Both the position numbers and the translations under genes were made by a program. This document shows, one piece after another, positions 49,901-63,438 of a stretch of 64,000 nucleotides of DNA (its first letter is position 1; every line of letters starts with the position of its first letter). A model generated the notes under the pieces. That model ran no database searches. It saw only the letters and a list, made by a program, of their open reading frames with translations, and had not been told where the DNA came from. The stretch covers positions 1 to 64,000 of the forward strand of contig LUCM01003956.1 of NCBI GenBank assembly GCA_008360955.1, written 5' to 3'. The stretch comes from Fasciolopsis buskii (taxonomy: Eukaryota > Platyhelminthes > Trematoda > Plagiorchiida > Fasciolidae).

Positions 49901-52900
49901 GGGAATAAGCACATGCGATCGACTGATCGCAGTCACAAGCGAGTGTTAGCATGAACATGCGCACAATGTTGCAAGTTTTGGCAACAGACCGTATTCAAAA
50001 TGGCATTTATAAATGCACGAAATGGCGATACGTAACCCCCAGCCCAATGGTTAGGCTGATGAATAGTTGAGAAATCGATCAAGTTCAGAAGGGGAAATCG
50101 AATGTCCGTCCCGAGAGCGAATCTCAATATTCACTTATTCCATTTAATCTTGTGCGCCCAGTAATCTTGTACTAACGTACCCTAGCTTCGCTGGCTACCT
50201 TACATTGCCAATTAATCAAAATGAGGTAAATGAGTTACTGTGAAAGATGGTCTGTGAAGTAGTAACGTGAACGACTTTCCAGAATTGAAAAGAGCTCGGA
50301 TGTAAGAAAGCAACACAGTGACAGTGTACCATATCATCCACTGAATCACACAATCGCTTGGGCAAACCTGACAAATGCCAAGCCAGAAATTAGACACCCA
50401 CTACACTGTTGAAACTTTCCTTACATTTTCTATGTCATCTGCTAGCCATCTCGATTTAACTGCGAACTATTGCTTGCCTCGAGGAACGGTGTACAATAGT
50501 ACGTTTGTTATGTAGGCATGTGCGAGGCACATCCCATCCAACTCAACCAGCTCATATTCAGTGCCAGCTCTAAAGGCTGAACTCCAGGATCCGTTGCTTT
50601 AAAACAAATTTACACGTTATTCACAAAATTTTCCTACCACATTCAAACTCCGATACCAGGACAATAGTGTTCAAACACCGGTAGTCTTCGCAAATCGTCT
50701 ACTCCGAATCCGGCAGAGTTTGGATCCGTATTTAAGTACCCAACTCTTTGCTACTTGGTATATCTGATCTCGGACTTATACCCAGATGACATGCCCACAA
50801 AACAGATGCCTCAAATCAAAACCTATTAATAAGACGTTTTATACGCATGCGGAAACTTCTCCCGATATTGAAAAGATGCAAGCAAATCCAGTTGTCCATT
50901 CACAGGAACAATGTTCGGCTTCGAACCAGTCTTATCATGCAACAACAATCTGTACACTCCAAATATAATTACATTGTCTTCCAAGTTATCAAGAACAATT
51001 GTAACTTACGTAGCTCTTTAACCAACGGCACAAAGTTCTCCAATTGCGTTTAGGTCGGAGAGATGCTTGTCTGAACAAATCTCAGCTTCACGATTCTACA
51101 TACACCATTTCTTCTCGGGATCTTGGCAAGCTGAGGTCTCATCGGATTTGCTAGACTCATTGTGTGGCATTTTTAGGGATGAATTTACGAACAGCCAACA
51201 TAACAACCGGTATCGACGATAACCGGTGCTCTTGAGACTTGTGTCACAAGGAGTCTTAGACAGGAGTTGGCGCCAACTGCAGTGATTGTTTGATATGATT
51301 CTAGTGTTCGCTGAAACTTAGGGCGCTTTGCCGAGACGGCAGCAGTTTTAGTCAACCCCATAAGAATTTAAATAGGCGAGAAACACTTGAAGCCAGCAGT
51401 GTGAGATGCATGGTTTTCGTTTCGGAGTATCCACAGACCAAGTGAAAATAAAATCCATCAATAATCAAAGCATGACCCGAGTCTACCGGGATGATGGGTG
51501 AATCACATCTGAAATTGTTGCTCATATAATTCACTTAATAGGGCGAATTCAAACAGTACGAGGTAGCATACAATTTGGAAGTTATTTGATAGTACGTATT
51601 CCCCATGATTTTTCAACCGAATGCAGTGAAAGGAATACGTAGGCGAAAAAAGAACATTTGACGTAAGCTTTTGTTTGTTTGAGAATGTTTACTTCGGTTG
51701 ATGTGTATGAGAAAAGTCTTCGGTGCGACATCACCAATATGGGTGATTTTCTTAGCAAATCAATTGTTTCGCGTATCATAACTGACTAGCTGCGTACAGG
51801 CGTGCACATTTTACGAACCGGAATTGGTTTTCTATTAGATGCTTCAAACACCAAGGATTGCATATCACACGGTTGCCGTTCATAAAATCTTTATTACTTA
51901 CAATTTTAAAAACTAGATTTCCAGGTTTCTTCTTTCTTGCTTCTAAGAGTATATACTGCCGTTCAGTGTGGAATAAATATTCGTAGCTATAGGCAAAATA
52001 ACCACATGTCAGAAGTGAAATCAGCCGCTTTAACTTTTTACTAACAGTGCCAGTTCAATCAACTGAAAGAGAAAATCCAATTCAGGACGTTTTTGGATGT
52101 GTGTTTAATGTTTACTAGTTTCAAGCAAGTAATATTTAATCGGTTGTTTCTATTTAACAGCAAACTTACTGAGTGAGACCCTCATTATATTGCCCTCATA
52201 CTGTTGACTGTATTCAAAAGTGGTAGGATAATGTGCAAATCGGAAAGCTTATTTCATAAAGTCAAATATTTTATCAGTGGTTTAAGGCAGCGCAGTCAGT
52301 GTTGGTACGAACTACAGCTAGTTATCCTTTGAAATACTCCCTGCTTTGATTTGTTCATCCAGAATAGGTAAATGCTAACTTTCAGGTAGTTCTTTCTGTG
52401 CAAAATGCATACTGCGCAACCAATACGGTTATACATAACTGTAACAGCATTTTCATTTCTTCCGGTTGGGAACTGTACTCACGATATTTTCCTTTCGGAA
52501 TTGTCGTTGCAATTGAAAAGAGTGAGTAGATGGACGGAAAAAGGCCTCTAGTAAACCGTCAACTCTTTTTATTCCTAATGATTCCCTCATACAACCGATA
52601 ATCAAGGAACATTTCTAAACGGTTTGTTTCTTCTCAAACTTGTAAACGTTTTTGTTCCACTGAAATCCCGCGACATTTCAAGCGTATCAAATATTACCCA
52701 TGGTTATCGTTAACGTTTACTCATATCGAAAGCAGTTTTCAACCGCGAAATGAAATAGCTTTTTGAAACGGGCAACATGAAATGCCGTTGTTTTCAATTG
52801 ACGCGGTTGGTTGCCAGCCCCAAAAAGCAAACTTTTTCGTCGAAAAACGAAACTGGATTTTACATCCGTGTATTTCACATCTTTGGAATAGTTTTGTAAT

Positions 52901-53564
52901 ATTATAGGCCACTGTTTTGCAACCGAAACTTCCAATACACGAACACAAGGAGAAATCATGAGACGAGGCACGTATAAAGTCATATCGTGACAGAAAAAGT
53001 CACATGAATTTCAACAAGCCCCTTCCGATAGAAAACGTTTAAAAATGGGGACTATGAGATGACTCCCCGTTACTAAGACTTCGGGTTAATTTTAGTAATA
53101 CTTATCGTCTGCAATCTACTATTGCGGAGTGGCAAACCTATGGTAGACCGCAACATCATAACGTTCCACTAGTACTAATACTAGCTACTAGATCATATAT
53201 CCTGTCAATCACCTGGAAAGGAAACCAGTAGCAATAAAACGTGAGGTGAAAAATAGAGTATTGAAAGAGGAAGTCTGATTTTTCCAATTTTTCTCACAAC
53301 TGCAGAATGGAGAATTAGGCTGGTTCCATCAGTTATACCAAATCTACTGGCTTGGGCACCCCAGTTTTAGGGACAATGTAACTCGTTCCTTCACTGATAA
53401 CATCAGCACATCCAGCGCTTATACGCATAATAACATCGCCAATGTGTTGACTGTCAATTCTGCTGCTTTCATAAACAACCGGACTTTAACGGAAAGCTCT
53501 ATCTAGACAGAATTTGGCTGGTGTCAGGCAGTCGGCATGCGTCCTGCTCTCACTAGTCGCGTTG
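46971..53564. other. No gene recognised; several unsupported open frames
   Basis: Open frames at 47.1-47.4 (minus), 48.6-48.86 (plus) and 50.8-51.0 kb (plus) have protein-like composition but no motif. The one at 48.63 kb opens after CTGTCAG, and the one at 50.79 kb after a GGACTTATACCCAG acceptor-like site. A WSDHCLLF string near 48.38 kb on the minus strand resembles the SDH box of LINE endonucleases but stands alone. Confidence 0.25.
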
Positions 53565-53822
53565 AGAAAAATACACACGACTGTCCAAGAATCGGACTTG
53601 CAGGGTAACATTACCGAAAGGTGTGCATCATTCAAAGGCAAACAAACGAACAACATCTTCATTCCAATTGCAACCCATTGTAGCCGTGCAAATGTAACTG
53701 GCAATGAGGTTTGTAAAAATGACAATATATTTTTAGTCACTTTGCTGTTTTCTTCCGACTTGTCTCTACCGCTAACTCGTCTGTTACGGACAACACCGGC
53801 ACAACTAACCATGATCAACTAA
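53565..53822 (+). CDS. Candidate terminal exon with polyadenylation signal, unrecognised secreted-type sequence
   Basis: After GCGTCCTGCTCTCACTAG, an acceptor-like pyrimidine tract (53541-53558), the frame stays open to TAA at 53820-53822. An AATAAA follows at 53830-53835. The product would contain two N-glycosylation sites (NIT, NVT), three cysteines (RCASF, HCS, VCKN) and a more hydrophobic stretch (IFLVTLLFSSDLSLPL) near the end, as in a GPI or membrane-tail exon. The minus strand is also open here. Exon start is uncertain by a few bases and no family is recognised. Confidence 0.25.
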   Translation, partial: RKIHTTVQESDLQGNITERCASFKGKQTNNIFIPIATHCSRANVTGNEVCKNDNIFLVTLLFSSDLSLPLTRLLRTTPAQLTMIN

Positions 53823-56800
53823 CCCACCGAATAAAAGTTTAAGAGATAATTCTGTCAGAAACGTTGGAAGTAGCAAAGAGCACTCATTGTTACTGCATGC
53901 ATCTACGATTACACATAGAAAATAGCATTACCACCACTAAGTGTTGTACTGTCTAATGAGAATCGATATCGATTTTCCCCGATGCAAGTTGTTTAACATT
54001 GGTAGCGGAAATAAACTCATTGATATCCACAATTAAAAATTCAATTATATGTACATATTATTAAGATAAACCACCGAACAAGTTCAATTCGTCCGAATTT
54101 TTATTTCTTCTTGCCCTTCGAATTTTGATAGAGCGTGTTCCAAGTAAACCTGAAAAAATATTATTTTTCAATTATATATCCAGCGATAACTTTGTGCACA
54201 AATTCTTGGTGACACTTTCGGCCTGGTACATTTGATAGACACAGAAAAGTTGGTGAAATAGGAGGTATTCAACTCGTTGTGATTCAAACCCATTGGTTTC
54301 TCCCATACCCCAAAATATATGACCAGTAGTGCTAGTGAATTCGGACTAACAGAAGGTGGCTGATTTACAGGGACACTTATCTCTCAGTCGAATTAGGAGA
54401 CGGCTGCTGCGACCAAGTAGTCCACCTGCAAGCGACAAACCGTCCAAGTTTCAAAAGCAATGACTTATCTTAACCAATCTGCACACTCATCTTCGTTAGC
54501 CAAATTTTGCTAGTGTACGAATAATTTCTACAAAAACTTCGGATACAAAAAGGCTTCGGGTCTAAATCCATAAGACGTCATTATTTCTACCTGTGATCGC
54601 TGATTTGACTCCATGCAGCAAATGCTTACGGCTGATTTGGATCATGTACTATTGTATGATAATTTTCTTCAGTAGGCACCGTGGCTCGACTGAACACAAA
54701 ACTAAAACTAAAACATTGCGCCAATGTTTTTTTAATTCATTAAGCGATTTTATCTGATGTAAAAGAAATTCACTTGTGGCTTATAACCAAACGATATTAC
54801 CACAATTTGATTTTAAAAGTTGCACGAGTAGTTTACTCAGCATAACATGTACGCGATAGGTGCAATCCGTTCAAGCGTTCTGCGCAATAAAAGTACTGTT
54901 CGTTTGATGAGGGAAGGTTCGTCCATATGGTTATAGCAAAATTGCTCACGATTTAGGCTGTCAGTATTTTCACTTAAACGAAAAATATCGGATGAATGTT
55001 CCCTGGTAGGCACAGGCGTCCTTTAATACACCTTTCATATGATCGACTAAACTGGGCAAAGCAAGTCTTTCGCATTATGAAAAATTTGCTAGAGTCAATG
55101 TTTAAGGAAAGCAGCATGAATGACAGGTACTGCTTGGAAGCTTTTGTGAGATACCCTGACATAGTTGGGGAACCTCGTTAATCAGCTACTTTCCAAAGCA
55201 TATATATACATGAGGTCCACACTGGCTGATCCTTCATTAAACACGCAAAATTAAAGATATATAAAACTGGAAATCTTTTCGAAATAGGATTCTATAGTCA
55301 GTAGCTCAAACGTGTTTATGGTTATTCTGTGAAACTATGGCATGATATTATGCAATGTGGAACATTTTGCCAAGGTCAGTAGGATATAAACCACGTTGAA
55401 GCTGGATTCCATTCTTCCTATGTCCCGCAATTCACACAGGAAATGCCATTAGCAGTAAGGTTAAATTGCACAATAATGATGAATTACGCATCCATGCTGA
55501 ACAAAAGTGCTTATACAAGTGAATCGTTATTGGTACTTATCATCAGAAAGACCTTTATTTTGGTCACTATTCAGGCTTATAATTAAGTTAAATGCCTACG
55601 ATTACACCGTCCGGTTTAATGTCAAGCGGCGTTTAGCAGACAGCGCCTTTCCATTAGATAGTCGTGCATGAATGAAAATTAAAAACGTAGATGAGTGCAA
55701 TTTGTTGCTGATTGTCAGCTTGAAGTATAATAAATGTCTTACGGCGCTCCAGCTACTGATTCAAGGCAAAGTTTACGGTAATAAACGATGCCTCATATGT
55801 GAAGGACTCCTGATGAAATCCGCTGTGAATTTAAAAACTACAGTGAACTTGATGCAGTTCAATTCTGGTGTGAATCGCAGATTTGTCGTGTAATTAAATG
55901 GGCAACACGAGAGCAAATCGCAAAATTTTCAATGGGAATGCGCTATTCTCAGTGTTCTCTTATGGTCCAAAAACCATTTGATCGAAGTAACTACGAACAT
56001 TTACAATAATGTCTTCCATCTTAGTTGAAGAAGCACTAATTCTGAGTAAACTGTTACTTATATCACGGAAAGATGTGGCGAAAGCTTTTCCAGTTTGCTC
56101 ACGACACGCAAAGACGAAATAATTCGTTAAAATCGCTATTCTGATCTAACTGTTAACTGTTCACAGATGCAGCTGACGTTGTAAGAACGACTTTTGTTGC
56201 GCTCGTAGAGGCACGAAGATAAAGAATTTGATTGGTATTTGTTGTCAATTTTAGAAACAAAAGGCATTAAAAAGGTAATATTTGATTTCTATTTACGCAC
56301 AACATTGCGAATGCACGATCAAATGGGCCCCTATGCAGATACTGCAAACTGGATAGTATTTGTATTGACATGCGCAGAGCATGTTTAACATGCCATGGCT
56401 TGCCAGGAGTGGATTTTATAACGTGTCTCTAATTAAATACTTATCCACAACATTATGATTATTTGATCATGCAAATGAAAGCAGTGAATTGATTTTTGGT
56501 CCCTTCAATTTCATTGTTCTGACACTCATCTACTAACGTTTACCGCTTTGACAAGACAAGCAAAACTATTTCTGCACACGCCTGAAAATAATTTCATGAC
56601 GAAAAATCAACGGCGCTGCGGAGACACTAAGCGAGAAAATGTTTGCAAATCCCACGAACTCGCAAGTCATATGTTTCACTGAATAAAACTGGCATCTACC
56701 GGTGACAGAAAATAGGGTATAGGAAAATGAAACTGCAAAAATGGGTTTTCTTTCCAGTTTCTCACAATACACGACAGTATCAGTTTATGTCAAGGAAGAT

Positions 56801-59800
56801 CCATTTTAGACCCGCGTGATTGGTGATCGTGCATGCTTAATGCAAATCCCAAATAGGACGTAAAAGATAAGTCGACGAGCATCGCTCGATTGAGTCAGCT
56901 ATTATTGATTCGGCTGCAAGCAGCTGCCAGTTATAAAAGCTTATACTGCATACTGCCATCAAATGATACTCATGGAGTTCCTTAGTACTGGTGAGCTCAG
57001 CATCAGTTCACAGTCTGCATAACTTCACTTTGATAGTTTTAACGCAGTTTCATCAAAATCCACATAACGCCCTTCAAGTAGCTGCTTAGTGAGAAATTAT
57101 GAAGAGACTTCGTACTTCTACTTGTATTCACCAACTGACATTTGAGTAGAACAAATAAAAGACACATACTTCGAGATAGGATAATTTGTTTTATTCGTCT
57201 CAGTCAGTCATAGAAAACACAAAATGATGTTAGAATGAGAAGAGGCAATACAACAAATAACCGAGGCTGTCAGCAAACTCAAGATAAGGTTTGGCGAAGA
57301 CCGACTGGCCTAAGATAGCGAAGGCAAATATCGTGTGTCACCAATCTTAACGCACTTAGTAGTATCTTCATTCTGTTGATCCATAAAGCCTCACAAAAGG
57401 CCAAAAAATTAGGTTGCTTTGATGTATAGAATGTTTCATCCCATAAGTACGAACGATTTAACTCACACGTAAGAATTGGAATAATTCAGTTATAAATAGA
57501 TGTTCACCCATGAATGAAACGGTGATTATCACTGCCTTTCCCTACATTAAGTCGAAGGGAGTTCCTTTAGACCATTCTATTCTGTGGATCTCGATGAACG
57601 TATCAGGATACCTGTCGGCTCTGGGAATCCTCTTTAGGGGTCTCTAATCCTGTTCGCGATCAAAGCCGCAGGTATTTCGTAATCTGTAAGACAGGGTTTT
57701 TCAAGATGCCTTTTTAGCCAACTGGGGTGGGTTTCATCAGTCAACAGAGTGAAGGCAGTACTAAGTGGGTTGAAACTGGTGCCCACGATATGTACCCGCC
57801 CTAAGGCTGGCCAATCGGTCATTGCCGTATATCCTCCTCAGTTTATCGACTCAGTTGGTTTTCAACTGCATCGTTTCTCGTCCTACTGAAATGTCAGTTA
57901 ATACGGTTTTCATTCATGTTCGTTTCGAGGATAACGGTGCTTAATTACAGGCCTGTGGCCCTTTCTGACTTTCTGACTGCAATCCCTCAACCTCAGTGTC
58001 CCTGTGTATTCTGAACCAAAATTAATTTCTCCCAAAAATAATATCGCCAGATTGTGAACTGCCTGCAGGTAAATTAGGATGACCGGTAGAAAGCTGACAC
58101 CTGATAAACGTTCTGATAGTCGCGGTCCCAGTTCAGTGGACACCCATGTGTGTTTCTCGTGCTCACGATTTAAAATGTGAAATACATGTCGGAAGTTGCC
58201 TTAAACATGGATTAGTCGCCCCACTGATGGTGATATTCATCCGCGATAAACTGACGGCTGTAAATTGAACAGAAGAAAGCAACAGAACACATATCTGGTG
58301 ATAACCGGGCCATCGTGAACTCATTTATCCAGTTTTACTGATCGCAATAACTCTTAAACGATCTGCATCTCTGACAGAAATCAGGAAACGTCGAACGGTT
58401 CGCAAGAAGAACAAATGTGGAATGCTTCTAAGCACTGTGTTGTTCCAAATCCAAGATTACGCCAAAATTCTACATGACGCAACCTGTTTTATATATAAAT
58501 GTGATACGAACCGATTGTGCGTAATACCCGACAGTCCTAGGTGCAGTTACAAGTCAGTTTTTTGCTTTCTGGATAGTCCGCAGTTTAGTTAGGCTCGTTC
58601 GCGGATTTTATTCTAAATGGCATTCTTGTTGATTCCTTTATGTTTTCTTTAATTGTTACTGACTGCTAACGAACAGGATAAAATACATTCGGAAAACTGC
58701 TGCTTTGTGATAACCTACGCATTACAAGCACTTGAACAAACAAGAAACCAGATGTGTTTCGCTGTAAGTAGACAAACTGGCGCGTGTGTATTCCTAATGT
58801 GTCATCTAAATTCGTGGTCTTGTCCCCGGGGGAAAAATACACGATGAGTGTAGGTGACTAGCGTCACAGTGATGCATGTCTGAGTTTCGTCATCGCGAAG
58901 TTGTATTCAGCAAAATCTACGTTGTATGAACAACTCAACTTTCTCGTCCAAAATTCTTTTGATAAACTTAACGAACCCCTTTTTGACGTGCACTGTTTGC
59001 TGGTAAGATATCAGGTCATAAGAATATTAAGGAAAATACCATAAACGGATTACGATGCACAACCCTTTTGCCCAAAGACAGAAAATAATGTCAGATGTAC
59101 CCCATTGCAAAAACCTGCAAACTGTTTAGTCTCAAAATTCATTGAAAAATGGCAAATGTTAGAATATAACTCAATGTCTGCAGTGTTGTTGTAGAAAGGA
59201 TCTGCTTTAGTTCTTCCGTTATCAGAGACTCAATGCACAGTATACTACGCCAGCTCATTGTTTAAAGCATGAAAACACTGTACAGCAAACTCTATCTTGT
59301 AATGATTCATCATCGTTAAGCGCAAATCGCGCGCGGAAGAAGACCAACTCTCACACTGATGCAGCCACTATGGTCAAACTATCACTACTACAGACCGTGT
59401 GAGGTTGAGTAAAATACTAATCTTACTTCATTGCCTCCGCTAAAAGTGATGGCCACCATTTTGAAAAGAAAATAGAATTGAAAAAATTGCAAAACTAACA
59501 ATTTTTCCGTTTTCCAGCAAGCAGACCGTGAGATATGAGTTAGATGAGTCGCAGTACGGCGGACACGGTAGTCGCCAAACAACTATACGCTGTGTACCAT
59601 CTATCAACTCGGTTATAGCTATTTGAAAAGTCTCTTGGTTCACAGTAAAAATGCTGATTTTTTGAGATCACTACTAACGGTGCCTATACAGGCATCCAGA
59701 AGGATACAACGAAGTCGGGGCAACTGTTAAACACTGGTGCTACTTCTTGAGGAATCTGAGCTTCTGGGAAACTGAGATGCAGCCAATGGAAAAAGCCCAT

Positions 59801-62800
59801 GAGTTCTTTATAGCACGCTTCGAAACCAGATACAAAAGCAAGTGATCATGTACAAATGTGTGACAGGAGAACAAATAGCGGCCAGCAAATTTTTGGTCAC
59901 CTTGCCCAATCGGTCTTGGTCCAACAAATATATAGCTATTAAACTGGAGATAAAAAACTAAAAAATTAGAAATGCTCAAATGCATTATATCTTAACTTTC
60001 ACTCTAAATTTCTTAACTTCATATCCCACGCACCCGTTCAAATGTCCTAGTTGGAAGTTCCCTTCCTGAAAAGCACCTCAGAGACGTGTTATGGTGTTTT
60101 AATCTGACTTGGAAGAAAACTCGTAGGATTAAGGACGGCTGCCAAAATCAATAAGCGACTTGTGAGTTGCGAAGATAGCTTGACAAAAAAATCATAGTAA
60201 ATAATCAAGCAAATGGAACCCTCGGCACTAGATCAGTAGAATTAACGGATGCCCATGACAAGGGAAGTCCAGTTTTTTCGCTGTTCGCGTATTTTCAACC
60301 CATCTGGCTTGCTTTCAGTTTTTATTTTCGGTTTTTCGCACAAAATCCATCGATGGTATTAAAGCATGACCGAAAACTGCAAGCTTACCTGTAAATATGA
60401 GTTAGCGTGAGAAAACACAAGTTCGCATCGTATGAATTTTGTAAAATAGTTAAGTAGTTTGACAGCGTGACGATGCAAAGAATCAAATCTGTTTTGTTTG
60501 AACCCGGCTACATTTGACATTCTAAAATGGCTGCAGCAAAAGGCATTTGACGAAACAATCCGCCAGACAAAGTGTATCTATGTTTTTTCGCATCATTGGC
60601 AATTCAAGAAAGGGTTTGTAAAGTTGTTTGTTTCGTTGCGCAAACAAGCGTGCATTCTAAGAACCTGGACGAACACTGGTGCTCCAATAATTCTGCGACA
60701 TTTTAAAATGTTACTATAAACAGTGCTGTAGTTTTTAAAATCCCTCCCCCTCTGATCCTAGTTTGTTTAACAACACAAGGGTTGTTCTAAACATTGCTAA
60801 AATACTCTCCCGTCGAACGGTTGCTGACGAATGGACCTTGTATTTTGTCACCATTTGCCATGACGACAAATTGATATGCGAGAAAACCCGTCAGCAAGAA
60901 CACGACTGACCTGAGTTTGATTTCATTCAAAAATATCTGACTATAAAATGAGACCTGGTGGTAAGAGGATGTTTGTTCACAAAGTGTCGAAAATATTTTG
61001 TTGCGTTCGTTGAAGGAATAAGAAGAAACGCACAAGCGCTAAATAAACATTTTCCTAGGGATGCAGTACACCGAAGCAGTTCAGTTCGATTTTCGAAATT
61101 ACTGAAATCTTAAAATCAGTAATATTTAGAGTCCAAAATGAACAGTTGTTTTTGAAAGCAGAAGACGGAAGGCAACTTTGCAAGGCCGCTAGAGCGATGT
61201 CGATAAGTATGAAGCACATCAACCTCAAAGTCAATAAGCCCATTTTATGGTAAATCAATTTCGACCAGCATGTGAATTGCAGCGAATTGGATTGACATAA
61301 AATCCAAGAAATTCAAGCCCTGGCCCTTCCAGTCTTTTTCGGTGTGAAATCGCAGATCCCCAATTAACCTCACAGGAGGGTAAGTTTGACAGACGTTTGT
61401 GTCCGATGAAATCATGCCTTTGCAAGTCACGTCGCGAAATGCACAGTAATACTACACAATCCGTGGTGAGAAAACATTGCTTTGATTCATCTGAGTGACT
61501 CAGTGCTCGCCCATTCATCTTACGATTTCTCTAAACACGTTGAACAGCAAAAATCTAGGACCCCGTCAACGCTATTTCCAATAAAATGCCACAAAACATA
61601 TGAAATCCTAACAATATAGTCTATGTTTTACGTAAATGTGTTCTATCAGAGGTGCTACATGGTAAATACCAATCACTAGTTTGCTCCCTGAGAAAATATA
61701 AAACTAAGGGAATGGTTGATCCCCTATTATTGTCACCTCCAAAGTTCGAAGGCCGCCAGCTGAGGTCCCACCTTCTGTTTTGCTAAGCTGTTTTGTCTTT
61801 TTTCAAAGTTCATCGTTTGTAAAATAGCATAGCAATGTTAAACAACAAATCAGCTTACATTCATTGATCGTAAACTGATCAGCAAAACCAATGGGTGACT
61901 AGAATAAAGTTGATCCACAAAACATCAGGTATCAAAGTAAGATTAGTACTTGTCTGTCTACCATTGACTGCCACCTTTTGTCTAGCGTTTTGTGAACCTT
62001 CATGAGCCGACAAAAATGGAAGTTTATGAAACTGTTAGGATTATTTTTCTTGTTATTTTGAAGATGTCTGTTTAGTTGATCTACTGTGAAGAGTTACAAT
62101 TTCACAAACCAAAATGTCACTATTTTCAGAATTTCCTTGGAAACGTCCCAGCTCGAATGGTCATATATAATAAAAACTCCTATCTTATACACAAGCTTAT
62201 GAAAGTAAGCTTTACTCTAATCTCCTCTCCGCATGTCAAATCAAACCCGTTGAACTAGATAGTGCGAAACGATCATGTATAAAAAACCATTTATTTGATC
62301 TAATCTTAAAAGCGACAGATGAGGGTAAATCTATGCCACTTGTCTCGAATGAAATTTGTGTCTGATCAGGTTTGACAGTTTCACAATAGCGCCATTCGTC
62401 TTTGTGCAAATAAGTCATCATTTGGTTTTATTTTCCACCCTTGATCTATTTTTATTTCTGACTTGGTTCCCAAAAAACAACCAAGGGTTTTTAACATAAA
62501 TGCAGATTGTTGAAGACAAGTTGATAAAGTTACATATTTTCACTGACTGCCCTAATTGAAACCTCATTTTACAATTTACCTGGTGTTAAAAATCTATAAC
62601 CTAAATACGGCAGTTGGATCCGCAAACCCGGAACAGTGCATGTCGTGGAGGAAAATGTTGCACGTACTGGATATCTGGGTTTGTAGTTCATTGAGAGTGT
62701 CTATTATATTTTTTAAAAAATAAATCCGAATTCATTTTTCCTTTGTTTAAAACAAAAAAATTTCCTTTATGATTCATTTCCCTTAACGCGACTGTCGATT

Positions 62801-63174
62801 GGTTTATGATGCCGAAATACTCGTAAATTTATTTCCGCTGGAAGCGCAAAGAAAAACACCCGGTGTCCTGCTGACCACTCTTTCATGAATATAGCAAGGT
62901 CATTTGTCGGTGATGTCACCACGTGTAATTTTTCCGTAAGAAATATGACAGTTCTTTCCAGCATAACCATTACGACATGAACTTCGTCCAAAATTGGGTA
63001 CGCACACAATGATCCTCTAAGTTGAAATCACTCTTGATGTGAACATGATAACTGATCTTCATGTGACAATGACATGGTGTAGCCAGAGAAATAATTGATA
63101 GCGTTATAATTCTTCAAATGCAATGTAAAGACGACACATCAATAAATAATTATATGTCTAGCAAGCCAAAATAA
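53823..63174. other. No gene recognised
   Basis: The sequence is mostly AT-rich with scattered open frames of 60-80 codons on both strands. GC-richer islands at 57.59-58.26 and 58.8 kb may be old repeats or exons. The 57.8-57.6 kb minus-strand frame (includes HPSWLKRHLEKP) has no motif I can name. No tRNA, rRNA or clear transposon was found. Confidence 0.3.
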
Positions 63175-63438
63175 ATGTCTATTTTATTTGTTCATATATA
63201 CTTATATATAACTATTTTTGCGCCGGTGATAACGCTAGAGAGAGGCAACTTCGCCGTGTATAGAGAAAGTCAAATAGCAGCTGATTTATGTCAAAGGCAG
63301 TTTATTCAACCACATGGATCTAATCTTTTCATAAACATCTTTGCAACGAGCGACCGTAATTCTGTTCGACCGGTGTCTAACAGGCCTGACTGGTCGCCTA
63401 GTCAAACATTGCCACCTGTCTCTCACCTACGTCGCTGA
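63175..63438 (+). CDS. Candidate small secreted protein ORF, 87 residues, with polyadenylation signal
   Basis: A true ATG opens 87 codons to TGA at 63436-63438. The first 20 residues (SILFVHIYLYITIFAPVIT) are hydrophobic and look like a signal peptide. The remainder is polar with a Pro/Ser-rich end (DRNSVRPVSNRPDWSPSQTL). An AATAAA lies at 63442-63447, only a few bases past the stop. That is close, but possible if cleavage occurs 15-25 nt later. Nothing identifies a family. A handful of ORFs this long are expected by chance, so the signal peptide and AATAAA carry the call. Confidence 0.3.
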   Translation: MSILFVHIYLYITIFAPVITLERGNFAVYRESQIAADLCQRQFIQPHGSNLFINIFATSDRNSVRPVSNRPDWSPSQTLPPVSHLRR

